Shown in pieces: positions 36,013 through 47,269 of a DNA stretch of 64,000 nucleotides (its first letter is position 1; each line of letters begins with the position of its first letter). Both the position numbers and the translations under genes were made by a program. The stretch is from positions 15,305,001-15,369,000 of the forward strand of contig NW_024467083.1 in NCBI RefSeq assembly GCF_017591425.1, in the 5' to 3' direction. The notes beneath the pieces are model-generated. The model did not search any database, had not been told where the DNA came from, and was given only the letters and a program-made list of their open reading frames with translations. This DNA is from Ochotona curzoniae. Lineage: Eukaryota; Chordata; Mammalia; Lagomorpha; Ochotonidae.

Positions 36013-36024
36013 GAAGTATATTTC

Positions 36025-36246
36025 AAGCTTAATGTCAAATTTTAAAACGCTTGTTAACTTAGACTTTTCCAAGGGAATAAATATCAAGAGCAATAGTGGT
36101 GGATGGATCACAGCCTCAACTGTATCTAAATAGGCACACTAAAAAAAGGGTTATTTAATGTGCTGAGAAATATGGAAGATATAGGCCAAATTCTGTCAAA
36201 CTTATTGAAAAAAAAGACTTTACTAGACCCCCCCAAAACAATATTC
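36025..36246. other. Unassigned
   Basis: Short AT-rich stretch with no recognised feature. Confidence 0.4.
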
Positions 36247-36523
36247 TTTATTTTACAAATATTTATTTATTTTCCTTGGAATGACATTTACAGAGAGAGA
36301 AGGAGAGACAGAGAGAAAGATCTTCTGTCAACTGCTTCACTCTCCTGGCAACTGGAATGGCTGAGGTTCAGCTGATTCACATGGGTACAGGGACCCAAGG
36401 ATTTGTACTGCGTTCCCAGAGCAAGGAGCTGGATGGGGCAGTGGAATATGAACTGGTACACAAATGATATCCAAACACATGTAAGGCAAATATTTAGTCA
36501 TTAGGTTATAAAGTCAGGCCCCA
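36247..36523 (-). mobile_element. CSINE, antisense, old
   Basis: Plus-strand marks are TATTTATTTATTTTCCTTGG, ACAGAGAGAGAAGGAGAGAC, GCAAGGAGCTGGATGGG and a terminal GTCAGGCCCC. The central part is shortened. Confidence 0.85.
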
Positions 36524-37590
36524 ATAGATAATATACTTAACAACTGGATATGTTTCAGAAATAAAAAATATTTTCTTAATTTTGGCTATTAAAAGCTGGC
36601 CCTGGATCCTAAAACAGCAAATGAAGACAACCTGACAACCAGGTCGTTGAATGTGTAATTTATTAATTCTTTCAAAACCTTTGTTGACTGCCAACCATGT
36701 GGAGAACAAGATTAGCCCATGAAATTTCCTATAATTGACAATGTTGGAGATAATTTAGATGTTGAATAAGTAATGAATGTGATGTGCAGAAATGTGAAGT
36801 GCTACAAGAGACATTAAACAAGTGGTAAGCTTGGTGTGAGAATCAGAGCAAACTGTTTTGCAGGGGTGAGAAGATAGACTACAGTCTGGAGTGAGGGTCA
36901 GTAGTATGGAGGAGAGTAGATTCAGGCAGTTGAAAAAACACATTCAGTGGCTGTCATGGTGGTTTTTGTATCAAAGTGACTAGATTACAGAGTCCAGTTA
37001 TTTGTTTAAACACTTATCTAGAATTTGCCGCTAGGGTATTTTGTAGATGAGATTAACACCCGCTATTAAATAACTTTAAATAAAATAAAATTTCTACTAT
37101 ATTCTTGACAAACTTTGTTCAATTAGTTGAAAGACTTAGAAAAAACACTAAGATTTTCAGATAGAAGAACCTCCATCTATGGCCTGCAGCGTCAGTTCTT
37201 GCCTAAGAACTCAGTCTGTTGGCTTCTTCTGATAGCCTTAGATTGCCAGCCTCTCAAATGTTTCAATTTCTTGAAACAAATTGTAAAAACACACACATGC
37301 ACAAACACACACACACACACACCCCCCAATCTCTGCCTCTGGTTCTCAGATAAACATACATCACCATGACTGAAAAACTAGAAATTTCAAACGATTTATT
37401 CAAACATTTAGTTAAGAAAATTTCCAAGAAAATGTGGAATGTGTAGTTTCTTATATCTTTGCTGATTCTAATAAAATATCAGAGTGAAGTGATCACCTGA
37501 GGGAAATTTTGTTCAGTGAAAAGAAGTTAGTGCTTGCTGTCTTGGAAAGCTCTTAGGCTAACCAGACGTCAAAGAATGCTAAAAAAAAAA
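36524..37590. other. Unassigned, with a short (CA)n tract
   Basis: AT-rich DNA. An interrupted CA microsatellite lies at about 37289-37326. No gene seen. Confidence 0.45.
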
Positions 37591-37596
37591 AAAAAA

Positions 37597-37860
37597 GGCA
37601 CATGTGAGGAGACTGGCATTGTGGCACAGCTATTATCCTTGCAACACCAGCATCCCATAACTCAGCTGCTCTGATTCCATCAATTTTGTCACTAATGGCA
37701 CATGTTAAAAGAGCAAATGATGGTCGAAGGATATTGATCCCTGCCACCCACATGAAACACCAGGATGGAATTACCAGCTTTTGTTTTGAACTTTGCCCAC
37801 CTCTAGCTATGTCAGACACTGGAGGGTGAACCAGCAGATGAAAGGTCTCTCTCAATCCGG
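37597..37860 (+). mobile_element. Old CSINE
   Basis: Sense head GACTGGCATTGTGGCACAGC, then CACCAGCATCCCATAA, CTGCCACCCACATGAAACAC and TGGAGGGTGAACCAGCAGAT. The CT-rich end is cut short. The preceding A run (37579-37595) belongs to other sequence. Confidence 0.8.
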
Positions 37861-37929
37861 CCCCCCAACCCGATCCTCAGTCTTCACAAGCTTTCTCCCT
37901 GACATTTTGCATATACATAAATAAAACAT

Positions 37930-38070
37930 AATTTTTAACTTTATTGGAAAAAGCAGATTTACAAAGAGAAGGGGAGATAGAAAGATCATCCTCCACTGGC
38001 ACACTCCTCAAGTGTTTTGAGAAGTCGAGGGAGTAAAGTTTTGCTGAAGAAATTGGGTGTCTAATCACGG
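37930..38070 (-). mobile_element. CSINE fragment, antisense
   Basis: Only the tail half is present: AACTTTATTGGAAAAAGCAG, TTTACAAAGAGAAGGGGAGA and CACTGGCACACTCCTCAAGT. With the sense copy at 37597 it forms a tail-to-tail pair. Confidence 0.7.
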
Positions 38071-38591
38071 TTTCGAACCCTGACATGAACAGAAACCAGG
38101 TATGGAGTTATCCAAAGAACGTCTATATAGAATCCTCTTGTATAATGGCATGGGTCATCTTGATATTCAAGAGAGACCCACAACATACTTCAGAATGGTA
38201 CATCAATAGAGACACTATCAACAGCCTGGACAAAAAGAAGCAGAAATTGAATTAAATGAAAGGCAGTTATTGTAACTACAAGATTCTGCAGGTGAGAAAT
38301 ACGGTTTTAGAGCTAGAAAGCCATAGACATCTATTACCTTTCAACAAAAGGAAGAGCCCACAAGGTGATGGAACTGACAGTGAGGAGACCATGAGAAAGC
38401 AGCTATTGAGCAAATAAAACAGAGTGTTGAATCACAGAACATTATTCTGAAGCTTTCGACCTAATGGAATTTGCCCTACAAGATGTTAAACTTGTTTAGA
38501 GTAAGTAATCCATTTAATCATTCCATTTCTTCCTTTTTTGACTGCCAACATTCATCGCATGCCTATATAACCATTATGAAAGCATTATACA
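38071..38591. other. Unassigned
   Basis: No supported feature. Confidence 0.4.
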
Positions 38592-38605
38592 AATAACTTG
38601 CTTTC

Positions 38606-38939
38606 TTTTTTTTTTAAAAGATTTATTTATTTTTATTGGAAAGGCGGATATACAGAGAGCAGGACAGACAGAGAGGAAGATCTCCCATCCGATGATTCAC
38701 TCCCCAAGTGACCGCAACGACTGGAGCTGAGGCAATCTGAAGTTAGGAGCCAGGAGTTCTTCTGGGTCTCCCACATGGATGCAGGGTCCCAAGGCTTTGG
38801 GCCATCCTCGACTGCTTTCCCAGGCCACAGCAGGGAGCTGGATGGGAAGTGGAGCTGCCAGGATTAGAACCAACACCCATATGGGATCCCAGTGCATGCA
38901 AGGCAAGGACTTAAACCACTACGCTATCGCGCTGGGCCC
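38606..38939 (-). mobile_element. CSINE, antisense, with TSD
   Basis: Full-length copy with the TSD AATAACTTGCTTTC (38592-38605) and AATAACTTGATTTC (38940-38953), one mismatch. It ends in CGCGCTGGGCCC. CATCCGATGATTCACTCCCC is intact. Confidence 0.96.
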
Positions 38940-39049
38940 AATAACTTGATTTCTTATGCCATACGCCCACAGAAAAAGAGAAATTTTCAGGTGTGGCCAA
39001 TCACATCCATAGTATAATGTTTAACTTGGTTATTTTTTCTCCTTTTAAA

Positions 39050-39512
39050 GTAAAATTTATTTTATTCTCGGAGATATTTACTTAGTTGAAAAAAATTCAT
39101 ATCCATGTGGACCATGAATTAGGGTGGGGTTTGTATTGCAGTTCCACAGGGGTGAGCCAAGATTTCCTCCACAGATTCTGCCCCAGACCTGGTTATTTCA
39201 AACTCTGGATAGTGTCATGGCCCAACATAGTATGACACTCATTGTTGTGTACTGTGGTCTTATCCTGCCAGGCAGGCTCCCTCAGCCTTAGATTTTGTGT
39301 GTACCTATGGATGCTTGCTGATGCTAAGTAGCCCAGCTCAGGTCTCCCGCATGGGTGGATTTACTGGCCTGACCCAGGAAAGTCCTTCAACTTCACTCCT
39401 TCAAAATGTTCGGGTTCAGTCTCCTTTCCTATCTGCAAGTACAGTGCTTGGTCAGTGAAAGTCCTCCAAAAGTCATTCTTCACCTGTAATAAACTCCCAT
39501 AGCACCACCGCT

Positions 39513-39564
<52 letters not shown>

Positions 39565-39880
39565 TTTTCCATCACCAATGCACAGCCCCAGCACCCTGTC
39601 TTCCTGTGGCAGAGCAGCCCACTAGTAGGAGGCCAGCCCACCCACGTAGGACCCATGTTCATGCACACAGGTCACCAGACCAACTCCTCTGGCTTGTGTA
39701 CCAGTCTGGAACTCTCCCCTGCCTGCCTATGATCCAAGCACATGTGTGAGTCCTCAGACCTAATCCACCAGCACACTATCGGGGGCTTTACTCCCCCACT
39801 CCTGCCTGCCAGTCCCCAGACCCTGCAGCTTGCTGACCACCGGAGAATATAGCAAAGTGGTGGCTGCTGGTGGAAGTTTG
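39050..39880 (-). repeat. GC-richer unidentified block, likely repeat-derived
   Basis: This block of about 800 bp differs in composition from its AT-rich surroundings and contains the AC array below. On the minus strand it has short likenesses to 3240-3400, such as CTGGTGACCTGT, and to the CAGCAC..CTGGT rhythm of the VNTR-like element. A reverse-oriented relic of that element or an old LTR are both possible. I cannot decide between them. Confidence 0.4.
39515..39563. repeat. (AC)n microsatellite
   Basis: A pure run of about 24 AC dinucleotides with no interruption. It is probably length-polymorphic. Confidence 0.98.
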
Positions 39881-39899
39881 AATTTTTTCATTCATGAAA

Positions 39900-40930
39900 T
39901 TTGGAACCTCTTTATTTGATACTATTTTCATGAGACTTTTGGACTTACAAGTTATTAATGAAGTATAATGTTTTCAGATAAAGGAGATGTTGAAACAGGA
40001 TAAATTTGTTTTTCAGTTAAATAGAATGGATGTAAAGTTTTGAGAACTTACAGGCTTACTGTGGTAAGTAAGCTTACAAATGAGACGCCCTCTTTGAATC
40101 TCACAATGTGAACTTATTTGAAATAATGATACTTTACAGATAAAGAGTATGAGACAAGATAATCCTGGATTAGAGATATTTCTCAATATTATTACATAAC
40201 TCTGGTAAAAGAAAAGAAGAAAATATGAAAGCACTCAGTGAACACTAAAAGAACCATTGAGGTGATACATACGAAAGCCAGGAACTGTCAAGGCTCATTG
40301 GAAGCTACACATCATGGAAGATCAGGTGTGGAACGTACTGTCCCTTCGTCTCCAGAAGAACCCAAACCTACAGCATCTTGATTTTTGAGTTTTAGCCTTC
40401 AAAAAATGAAAGCTATATTCCTGCTCATTGTAAGCTACAAATGTGTGATAACTGGTTAATATATACTCCAGAAAAGTAGCATGATACTATCGAAACATCT
40501 AAGGAATGAAGAAAAAATAGAAAAGAAAAATATGGAGATTGCTAGGTCATTCAGAAAAAGAGAAAAGTGACTGATTGGACTTAGCTAATACAGATTTAAG
40601 CAAAGGCTGACGTTTTCCATATTCTACAGGTCATGAAGGATGTATCTTCAGAAAAGCTACACGATTGAATTTGGATTAGAGTTGTAGAAAACAAGGTTGA
40701 AAATCAATGGACCAGAACAAATTCCAAACTTTAAGCAAAGATGAACCTGAGCAGTAAGAATGGACACAAATCAACCAAATATTAGACCAAAGGCCTTAGC
40801 CCAAGAAAATGCAAAAGTGTATGCATTCAGAATGGTTTCAGCTTGTTAAATGTAATGTATGACTAGAAACTGTGCTTTCAAATTAAGATAAACCTTAGTT
40901 TACATTCGCCCTCAGTCAGCTGGCTTTTGT
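39900..40930. other. Unassigned AT-rich DNA
   Basis: No supported feature. Confidence 0.4.
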
Positions 40931-40937
40931 TTTCTCT

Positions 40938-41300
40938 TTTTTTAAGATTTATTTATTTTTATTGTAAAGGCAGATTTACAGAAAGAAAGAGAAACCCTTC
41001 TTGGCCTTTGGGCTAAGATCAAGTGAAGAGAGAAGGAGATACAGAGACAAAGAGGTTCTGTCTACTGGTTCACTGCCCAAGTGGCCGCCTATCGCCAGAG
41101 CTGAGCCCATCCTCAACCAGGAGCCAGCTCCTTTTCTGCATCTCCCACATAGGCACAGGATCCCAAAACTTTGGGCCGACCCCTACTGTTCTTGCAGGCC
41201 ACAAACAGGAGCTAGTTTGGAGAAGCAGAGCAACAGGGTATGGAATCCTGCCACATGCAAGGTGAGGATATAGCCACTGGACCATTGTACCAAGTCTGTC
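40938..41300 (-). mobile_element. CSINE, antisense, interrupted by a U2 fragment
   Basis: Plus-strand order is AAGATTTATTTATTTTTATT, GGCAGATTTACAGAAAGAAA, then a foreign 31-nt U2-like piece, then GAGAGAAGGAGATACAGAGA, TACTGGTTCACTGCCCAAGT, CACATAGGCACAGGATCC and CATTGTACCAAG. The break falls inside the GA-rich segment that is continuous in the other antisense copies. The U2 piece therefore arrived after the SINE. Confidence 0.9.
40995..41025 (+). pseudogene. RNU2 (pseudogene fragment): U2 snRNA 5' fragment inside a CSINE
   Basis: CTTCTTGGCCTTTGGGCTAA followed by GATCAAGTG matches U2 snRNA nucleotides 5-33 with two mismatches; C3-G4 is read as CC. It ends at U2 G33, one nucleotide short of the end of the 19477-19508 copy. 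GA-rich sequence on both sides (AAAGAAAGAGAA before, AAGAGAGAAGG after) allows an imperfect TSD, but the purine-rich host makes it hard to prove. No poly(A) tail. Confidence 0.88.
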
Positions 41301-43085
41301 AGTCAGCTTGTTTTTGACAAATTAACTGACTTCTATAAGCCACAGTTTCTTAATACAATAGTAGATATACTCGTAGAGTTACTGAATAGATTTTATAGTT
41401 TTTATTGTAATATCAACTACTAATGCTTCCTATTCCTACTATTTGGGACATACTCCATACATGCATTCATTTTTATTATTAAAAATGAATACAAGGATTT
41501 CATACAAGGATTTCCTACATGGACATAATCTTTCTATTCTTCAGTGCTCATTTTTTGCAGTTCTGAAAGAAGAATTTCTATTTATTATAATCACATTCTG
41601 AATTATCTTATGTTCTTAAGTTTACATAGAATACTTGGAGGTGATACATGGTGTTGACATTTCTACTCTTTCTATTCCTTTACATGAAAAACTGGAGGAT
41701 TGGTTCTCTACTTTCTGTAAACATACAGCCCAACTTTCTTTTCCTCACTTCTTTAACTCTTACCTCGATGGTCTCTCTACTCTTTCCTGCCTAAATAAAC
41801 CCTTCTGTTTCATATGCAATCACCTTTCCAGATTCCTCCTATTTTACACAAAACTGCTGAGCTCTTCTCTTTTTTTGTACTTTAAGTCAAAACAAAAATG
41901 TAAGCTTGGATCTAAGAAACTTTTTTCCAATGAATTCAAAACTCTTCTCTCAACTAATATGCTATAAATTCCTTGAAGATACATATTGTATCTTTTATTT
42001 TGGCAAACATCATGGCCCAGGAGCCAAATCAAACGATTTTCTACATGCTATCAATATTAAGATAGCAGTAGCCAGCAGGATGAGAAGTATTTCTGAATCA
42101 GCAAAGAATCATTCTCAAACCTTAGCTATCCATCCCTGCTTCCTCACCATGCATCTTTAAAGAGGTCAACCTCAATATTTAGTTCTCAGAATTTAGGCGT
42201 TAAGATCACCTGTGGTACTATAATGCAGCTGCCCAGATCCTTTTGGCTTCATTTCCATAGTTATGTCTTTGTATCTACCTTTTTATCAAGCAAATCCAGT
42301 AATTCTGATCCAAAAAATTGAAGGCCAACCTTCTGAAAAATATTTCTTGAAAGCTAGGTAATAAAATCTGTATTTTGGAGCCTGATATGGGGCATTTCCC
42401 TTATTTCCAAGCATATCAAGACATTTGACTAATACTCTTCAAAAGAGCTATCTAAGAGTTTTGGGATTTTATGTGTAAATATGTCCAAGAAAAGCAAAGG
42501 AAGTCTTATCTAACACTTGAAAACTTAAAACTCCTTTTTGTCAATTGTTTAAACACTTTTAATTTATAGTTAGCAACCTTCATTTTCAATCTTCATTAAC
42601 AAGCACAGGGCAATAAAGATGGATCATTATATTAATAAAACAAAATTATTATGTGTTATTTATACAGGACAGCAATAAAATCAGTCCAAGAAGATTAAGC
42701 ATTCTAGCATGTTGTAATTTATGTCAAAGTAATGTCCTACTTTGAAATGAGTTTCTGGTTTAAACAATAAAGTAGCAAAAATATTCAATACAGCAAAGGA
42801 GAATGGGAAAGTAAAAATCTAGCTTTGTAAATAATAGTGAAAAAATTCTGAGTAATTTACAATAATGGTCACTTGAGGAATATAACCTGAAAGAAAATAG
42901 TTAATTCTCTGTTCTGTTAGCCCTTCATATGTACCAATATTACTTGAAAAACAAGTAAGAAAATATTTCAAATGTCTTCTAAACACCACCTTCTGATGAT
43001 TTATCTTACCATAACTCTTTGAGACACAAATTACATTAATTATGGAAAACAAAAAGAAAGCACTGAATATATTTAGAATAGCCAA
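41301..43085. other. Unassigned AT-rich DNA
   Basis: No recognised repeat. A plus-strand frame of 110 codons near 41635-41967 is low-complexity Phe/Leu/Ser-rich and not supported as an exon. Confidence 0.4.
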
Positions 43086-43089
43086 CTTT

Positions 43090-43400
43090 TCTTTAAACTA
43101 ATCCTCTTATTTGAGAGGTAAACGGACAGTGACAGATTGAGAGACTTTGTGTGCTGATTCACTTGCCAATTTTCTGCAAGAGCTCTCGTTGGGCCTGGAT
43201 GGGAGCCAGGAGCTTCATCCAAGGTGGTCTGTGTGGGTGATAGGGATCATCATGTACCACCTTCAGCTGCTTCCATCTTCAATTTCTCAACCAGAAGTTC
43301 GATTAGAAACTAAGTAGCCAAGACGAGAATCAGGTTCTCTGATAGGAGATGCAGGCATTGTAAATGGTGGATTAACCAACCCATGATACAACACCCACAA
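43090..43400 (-). mobile_element. Old CSINE, antisense
   Basis: Diverged: GCTGATTCACTTGCCAATTT, TGGGAGCCAGGAGCTTCATC, CAGCTGCTTCCATCTTC and CCATGATACAACACCC at the head. Confidence 0.75.
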
Positions 43401-43869
43401 TTAAAGCATTCAATTCTTAAAGGGAAAAATGCCATAGCAACAAAAAACTACCTTAAGAATAAAATAGAGAAGCCAATATTGGAAGCACTCTGATTCTTTA
43501 TTCCTATTTTGTTTATCTCTTCTAAAATATAAAGTTTTCGTTGGAAACAAAGTTTTGAGAATAAATGAACACTATGGTTCACAGCAGTTTTTCTGAACCC
43601 AGATCTTGGAAAATGTATTAAGATTATATTTTTTAAATTGGGGCATTGCCAAGAAGTCTACAACAATATATCAGGGAAAGAAGATAGTGAGGATGGAGTA
43701 ACATCATCCTGGGGAATCAATTTCACTGAAGAAATTTGGGACAAAGGCTTCTATTTTCTTTTTCCTCTTAAGAGGTTCTATAATAACTAATTTTTTAATG
43801 TCAAATGGTTTTTCATATTGTTGCATAGAAATCCCCCAAGCTATGTGGACATTTTGCTCTAGATACCTC
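43401..43869. other. Unassigned
   Basis: AT-rich, no feature supported. Confidence 0.4.
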
Positions 43870-44230
43870 ACACTTCAGTTTACTCAAGATATGTGCAGAA
43901 AAGCAATCTCTGACATCAAGGTGGTAGAAGAAAGTGCATATTTGTTTCAAGTGCAGAGCAGGGCAACTACTGCTTAGTTCTCAGATTCCCTCAGTTTTGT
44001 GCAAAGCTTCTTACAGATTGAAATTGGGATTGAGAGATGCAACTCCGGTACATGACCAAGTTTCTGGTAAGTCTGTGATACTTTTGATCTTTCTTTCATT
44101 GGTTGGTGATGAAAATCTTGTGCTCAAACTTCTAAAGAGGCAGAGAAAAATCTCTTCATTGGATTTTTCAGTTGCCCTCTCATATTCTGTATTAGTTTTG
44201 CATATCTATCAAGGCAGCTAACAGAGCAAA
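43870..44230 (+). repeat. LTR-like repeat, related to 2476-2990
   Basis: Shares ordered blocks with 2476-2990: AATCTCTGACATCAAGGTGG, AAGTGCAGAGCAGGGCAACT, ACTGCTTAGTTC and CAAGTTTCTGG. Divergence is high. Family unknown. See the entry at 2476. Confidence 0.5.
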
Positions 44231-45880
44231 AATGAGGTGTCCAAAGTCCTAACACCCAACAAAGCAGAGAAGAGATGGGCAGATTTGGAGCTGATACAAT
44301 AGCATTCCAGCAGCCTCTAATATACAAAGTGTAGATTAAATGAAAGAATATATGTGTAAGGAAAAGAGTAGAGGGAATGAATCCTCCATTTAGTTGGGGG
44401 ATCCCTACATGAGAATCAAATGTCCACATTTTCTATGGTGTATTGTAAAAACACATTCCAAAAAAAAAAAAAGATGCTGAAATTATATCACATTCATAGG
44501 TCATAGGGAAGATCATTATTTATAAGAATTTCTTAAAAAAATTGCTCTGCAAGATAAATAATCATCTACTTCTTTAGCAGATCAAAAACTCAGATTTTTC
44601 ATACATGTAGAGTGCTTAAATAAATTAGATTCAAATGAAAAATATAAAGATCACAAAATGACTATACTTATAAAACCTTTAAGACTTACTTGGTTCCAAA
44701 GAGATTTTCTTACGATATAATCACCATTAGACATCAAACAACAATGACACTAGTAAAATACAGTCAGAGATAGAAGAAAACAGATCCAGCTGGAACTGAG
44801 AAAAGATAATTGATCAAGACAATATAGCAAGTCCTTGAGGTTACACTCTTCTATTTTCCTCTCCATGCACAAATGAAGGTCAAGCAATTTCATTCATAAC
44901 TTTAAACAACTAATGTCTAAGGTAAGAGATATAAAGCGTTAAAGTGAATTAATAAGAACAATCCATCTTATAGCAAAGATATCTTTGGTTCACTGTCATA
45001 AATTCACCAATAAACATATAAAGTAGGATTTGAGTTCTGATTTTTCAAGCTGCATACACATGACTAACCATGATATTCATTTTTCTGCAAACAACAAAAA
45101 CTATATATCTTAAAGAGACCAAAAAACTGACTGCAATAAAGGGAAAATTCAACAGAAGATTCTGTACGAAACCTAGTTAGCGTAGGGTAGATTAATTGAA
45201 CATAATAATAACAGTAATTATATCTTAATTTTTTTTCAAAAACAAATACACAGCAAATTGGCCTGAAACATCCCAATGGCAAGGTTAATTGCACAAGAGA
45301 AAAATGCTATATTTTTTTAGAGTTTTAGAGGAAAGAAACATCTAACTCTGAACATATCTAAGTAAATTATAATTTAAATATGTCAATATAGAAATAAATT
45401 TAATAAAACAAAGCATAAAAAGGTTTTGTGAAGAGATCATCTTGAAGAATACCCTCAGAAAAGCAGAAACAAATCTAGTATCTTGTTATGGAGTATGAAT
45501 AGCTTAGAAAACCGTATCATTATGTTATAGACAAATCATCAAGGTCTGGAATTGTCTGTGATAGCAACAATGAAGTTACAGTGGAAGGTGAAGAAGCCTG
45601 GAGCAAAGTAGAATGAAATGAAAAAAAAGTGTATTTTTTAATACAGAAATATAGTCTATTGCACATAGGAAACTGTAAAGAATAAATTAGCATATATCAT
45701 TTATTTCATGTAAGAATACAATTGCAATGTGCTACTTGAATAGCAGCCACAAAAGCAGTGTAAACTATTCAGGAAAAAGCTATAAAAGAAAACATGATAG
45801 ATATCATGTGAGCATAATGCAATGATAATTTGAATAAACTTAAATGTCTATGCTCATCAGTTGAATTGTAAACTGCCATG
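44231..45880. other. Unassigned AT-rich DNA
   Basis: An A13 run lies near 44460. No gene or repeat family is supported. Confidence 0.4.
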
Positions 45881-45884
45881 TTTT

Positions 45885-46200
45885 CAAAGATGTAGTTACT
45901 GATTTGGAAGGGAGAACTGGAGAGAGAGAGATGATTGAGAAAAAGATCATCCACCTGGTGGTTCACTCCCTGAAGGAGTGCTGGGCCAAGTTCAAGCCAA
46001 GGGCCTTGATCTCCGTCCATGAATCCCACAGAAGCACTAGGAACATTTTCCATTGCTTTCAGAAGCTCATCAGCAGAGAGTTGGATTGCAAACATATCAA
46101 CAAACAACATGCTCCCGTTTAGCATAAGATACTGCAGGCTGCAGCTTAACCTGTACACCATGTCACCAACTAAAGAACCAAAACAGTATACTACCCTGTG
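45885..46200 (-). mobile_element. Old CSINE, antisense
   Basis: Includes GGAGAACTGGAGAGAGAGAG, CACCTGGTGGTTCACTCCCT and CATTGCTTTCAGAAGCTCA, the reversed core of an old CSINE. The 130-residue minus-strand frame here is a shadow. Confidence 0.75.
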
Positions 46201-46454
46201 AATGTACTTTAAAATTTGTTGAAAATGTAATAAAAAGTAATGTTTATTTTGTAAACATGTTTTAAATCAATGTATAGTTTTCATATTATTTACCTTCCAT
46301 GTACTTTCCCAAGACTCCTAGTATATACTACATATGTTCTGGATTTAAACAAAATTATCAGAAATTTAAAATTAAGGAGAAAGTTAAAAAAATAACCAGT
46401 AGTTAAGAATCAAATATAAAGTAACCATTTGATATTAAGCAATAAAGAGAATTC

Positions 46455-46770
46455 AGGGCCCAGTGCGATGAATCAATTAGCTAATGCTTCCCCTTCAAGC
46501 ACCAGAATTCCTTTTGGGTGCTGGATCATGTCCTGGGCTCACTGTTCCCAGGGTTATGGCCAGGAAAAGCAGAGAATGGCCCAGAGCTTTGGGACCCTAT
46601 GCTCATGTGGAGACCTGAAAGAAGCTCTTGTTTTCTAGCTTTCGATAAGGAAATGAGAAGCTCAGGGAATGAGCTCAGGGAATGAGCCAGCAGATGGAAG
46701 ATACTTCTCTCAGTTTCTCCTTTTTTCTGTAAATCTGCTTTTCCAGTAAAAATAAATAACCTTTAGAAAA
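46455..46770 (+). mobile_element. CSINE, sense
   Basis: GGGCCCAGTGCGATGAATCA at the head, CTTCAAGCACCAGAATTCC, CCAGAGCTTTGGGACCC, a short local duplication of CTCAGGGAATGAG near 46660-46685, and the tail CAGTAAAAATAAATAAC. Confidence 0.88.
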
Positions 46771-46922
46771 GAAATTAATAGAATTCTGAGAAACATACAC
46801 ACTAACACAGAGAGATATAAGGGATAAAGAACTCAACAGACTCATAAAGAAAAGTGACTTATGATGAATTCAGATGTGGCTAGTAATTTTTGTGCCCCCT
46901 TACTTTAAAAATTAATACAACT

Positions 46923-47265
46923 GGGCCTGGCACGATAGCATAGTGACGTTATTGCTCACTTTGCACACACCGGGATCCCATATGGGTGCTGGTTCTAATC
47001 CTGGCAGTCCTGCTTCCCATGCAGCTCCCTGCTTGTGGCCTGGGAAAGCAGTCAAGGATGACCCAAAGTCTTGGGAACCTGCACCCATGCAGGAGACTTG
47101 AAGGAAGCTCCAGGCTCCTAACTTCCAATCAGTGCAGCTCTGGCTTCGGACTGCCTGGGGAGTGAATCAACAGATGGAGGATCCTCCTCTCTCTGTCTCC
47201 CCTCCTCTCAGTATACCCGATTTTCCAATAAAAATGAATCTTTTTTTAAAAAAATTAGCAAAATA
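46923..47265 (+). mobile_element. CSINE, sense
   Basis: Full-length: GGGCCTGGCACGATAGCATA, CCGGGATCCCATATGGGTGC, CTTGTGGCCTGGGAAAGCAG, GGGGAGTGAATCAACAGATG and CCAATAAAAATGAATC plus an A run. The flanks AAAAATTAATACA and AAAAAATTAGCAA share AAAAATTA only. Confidence 0.95.
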
Positions 47266-47269
47266 ATAG

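Noticed and set aside
37289..37326. Regulatory CA repeat
   Set aside because: It is a short interrupted microsatellite with nothing nearby to regulate.
45769..46161. 130-codon minus-strand frame
   Set aside because: It is mostly an old CSINE, and no family resemblance was seen.
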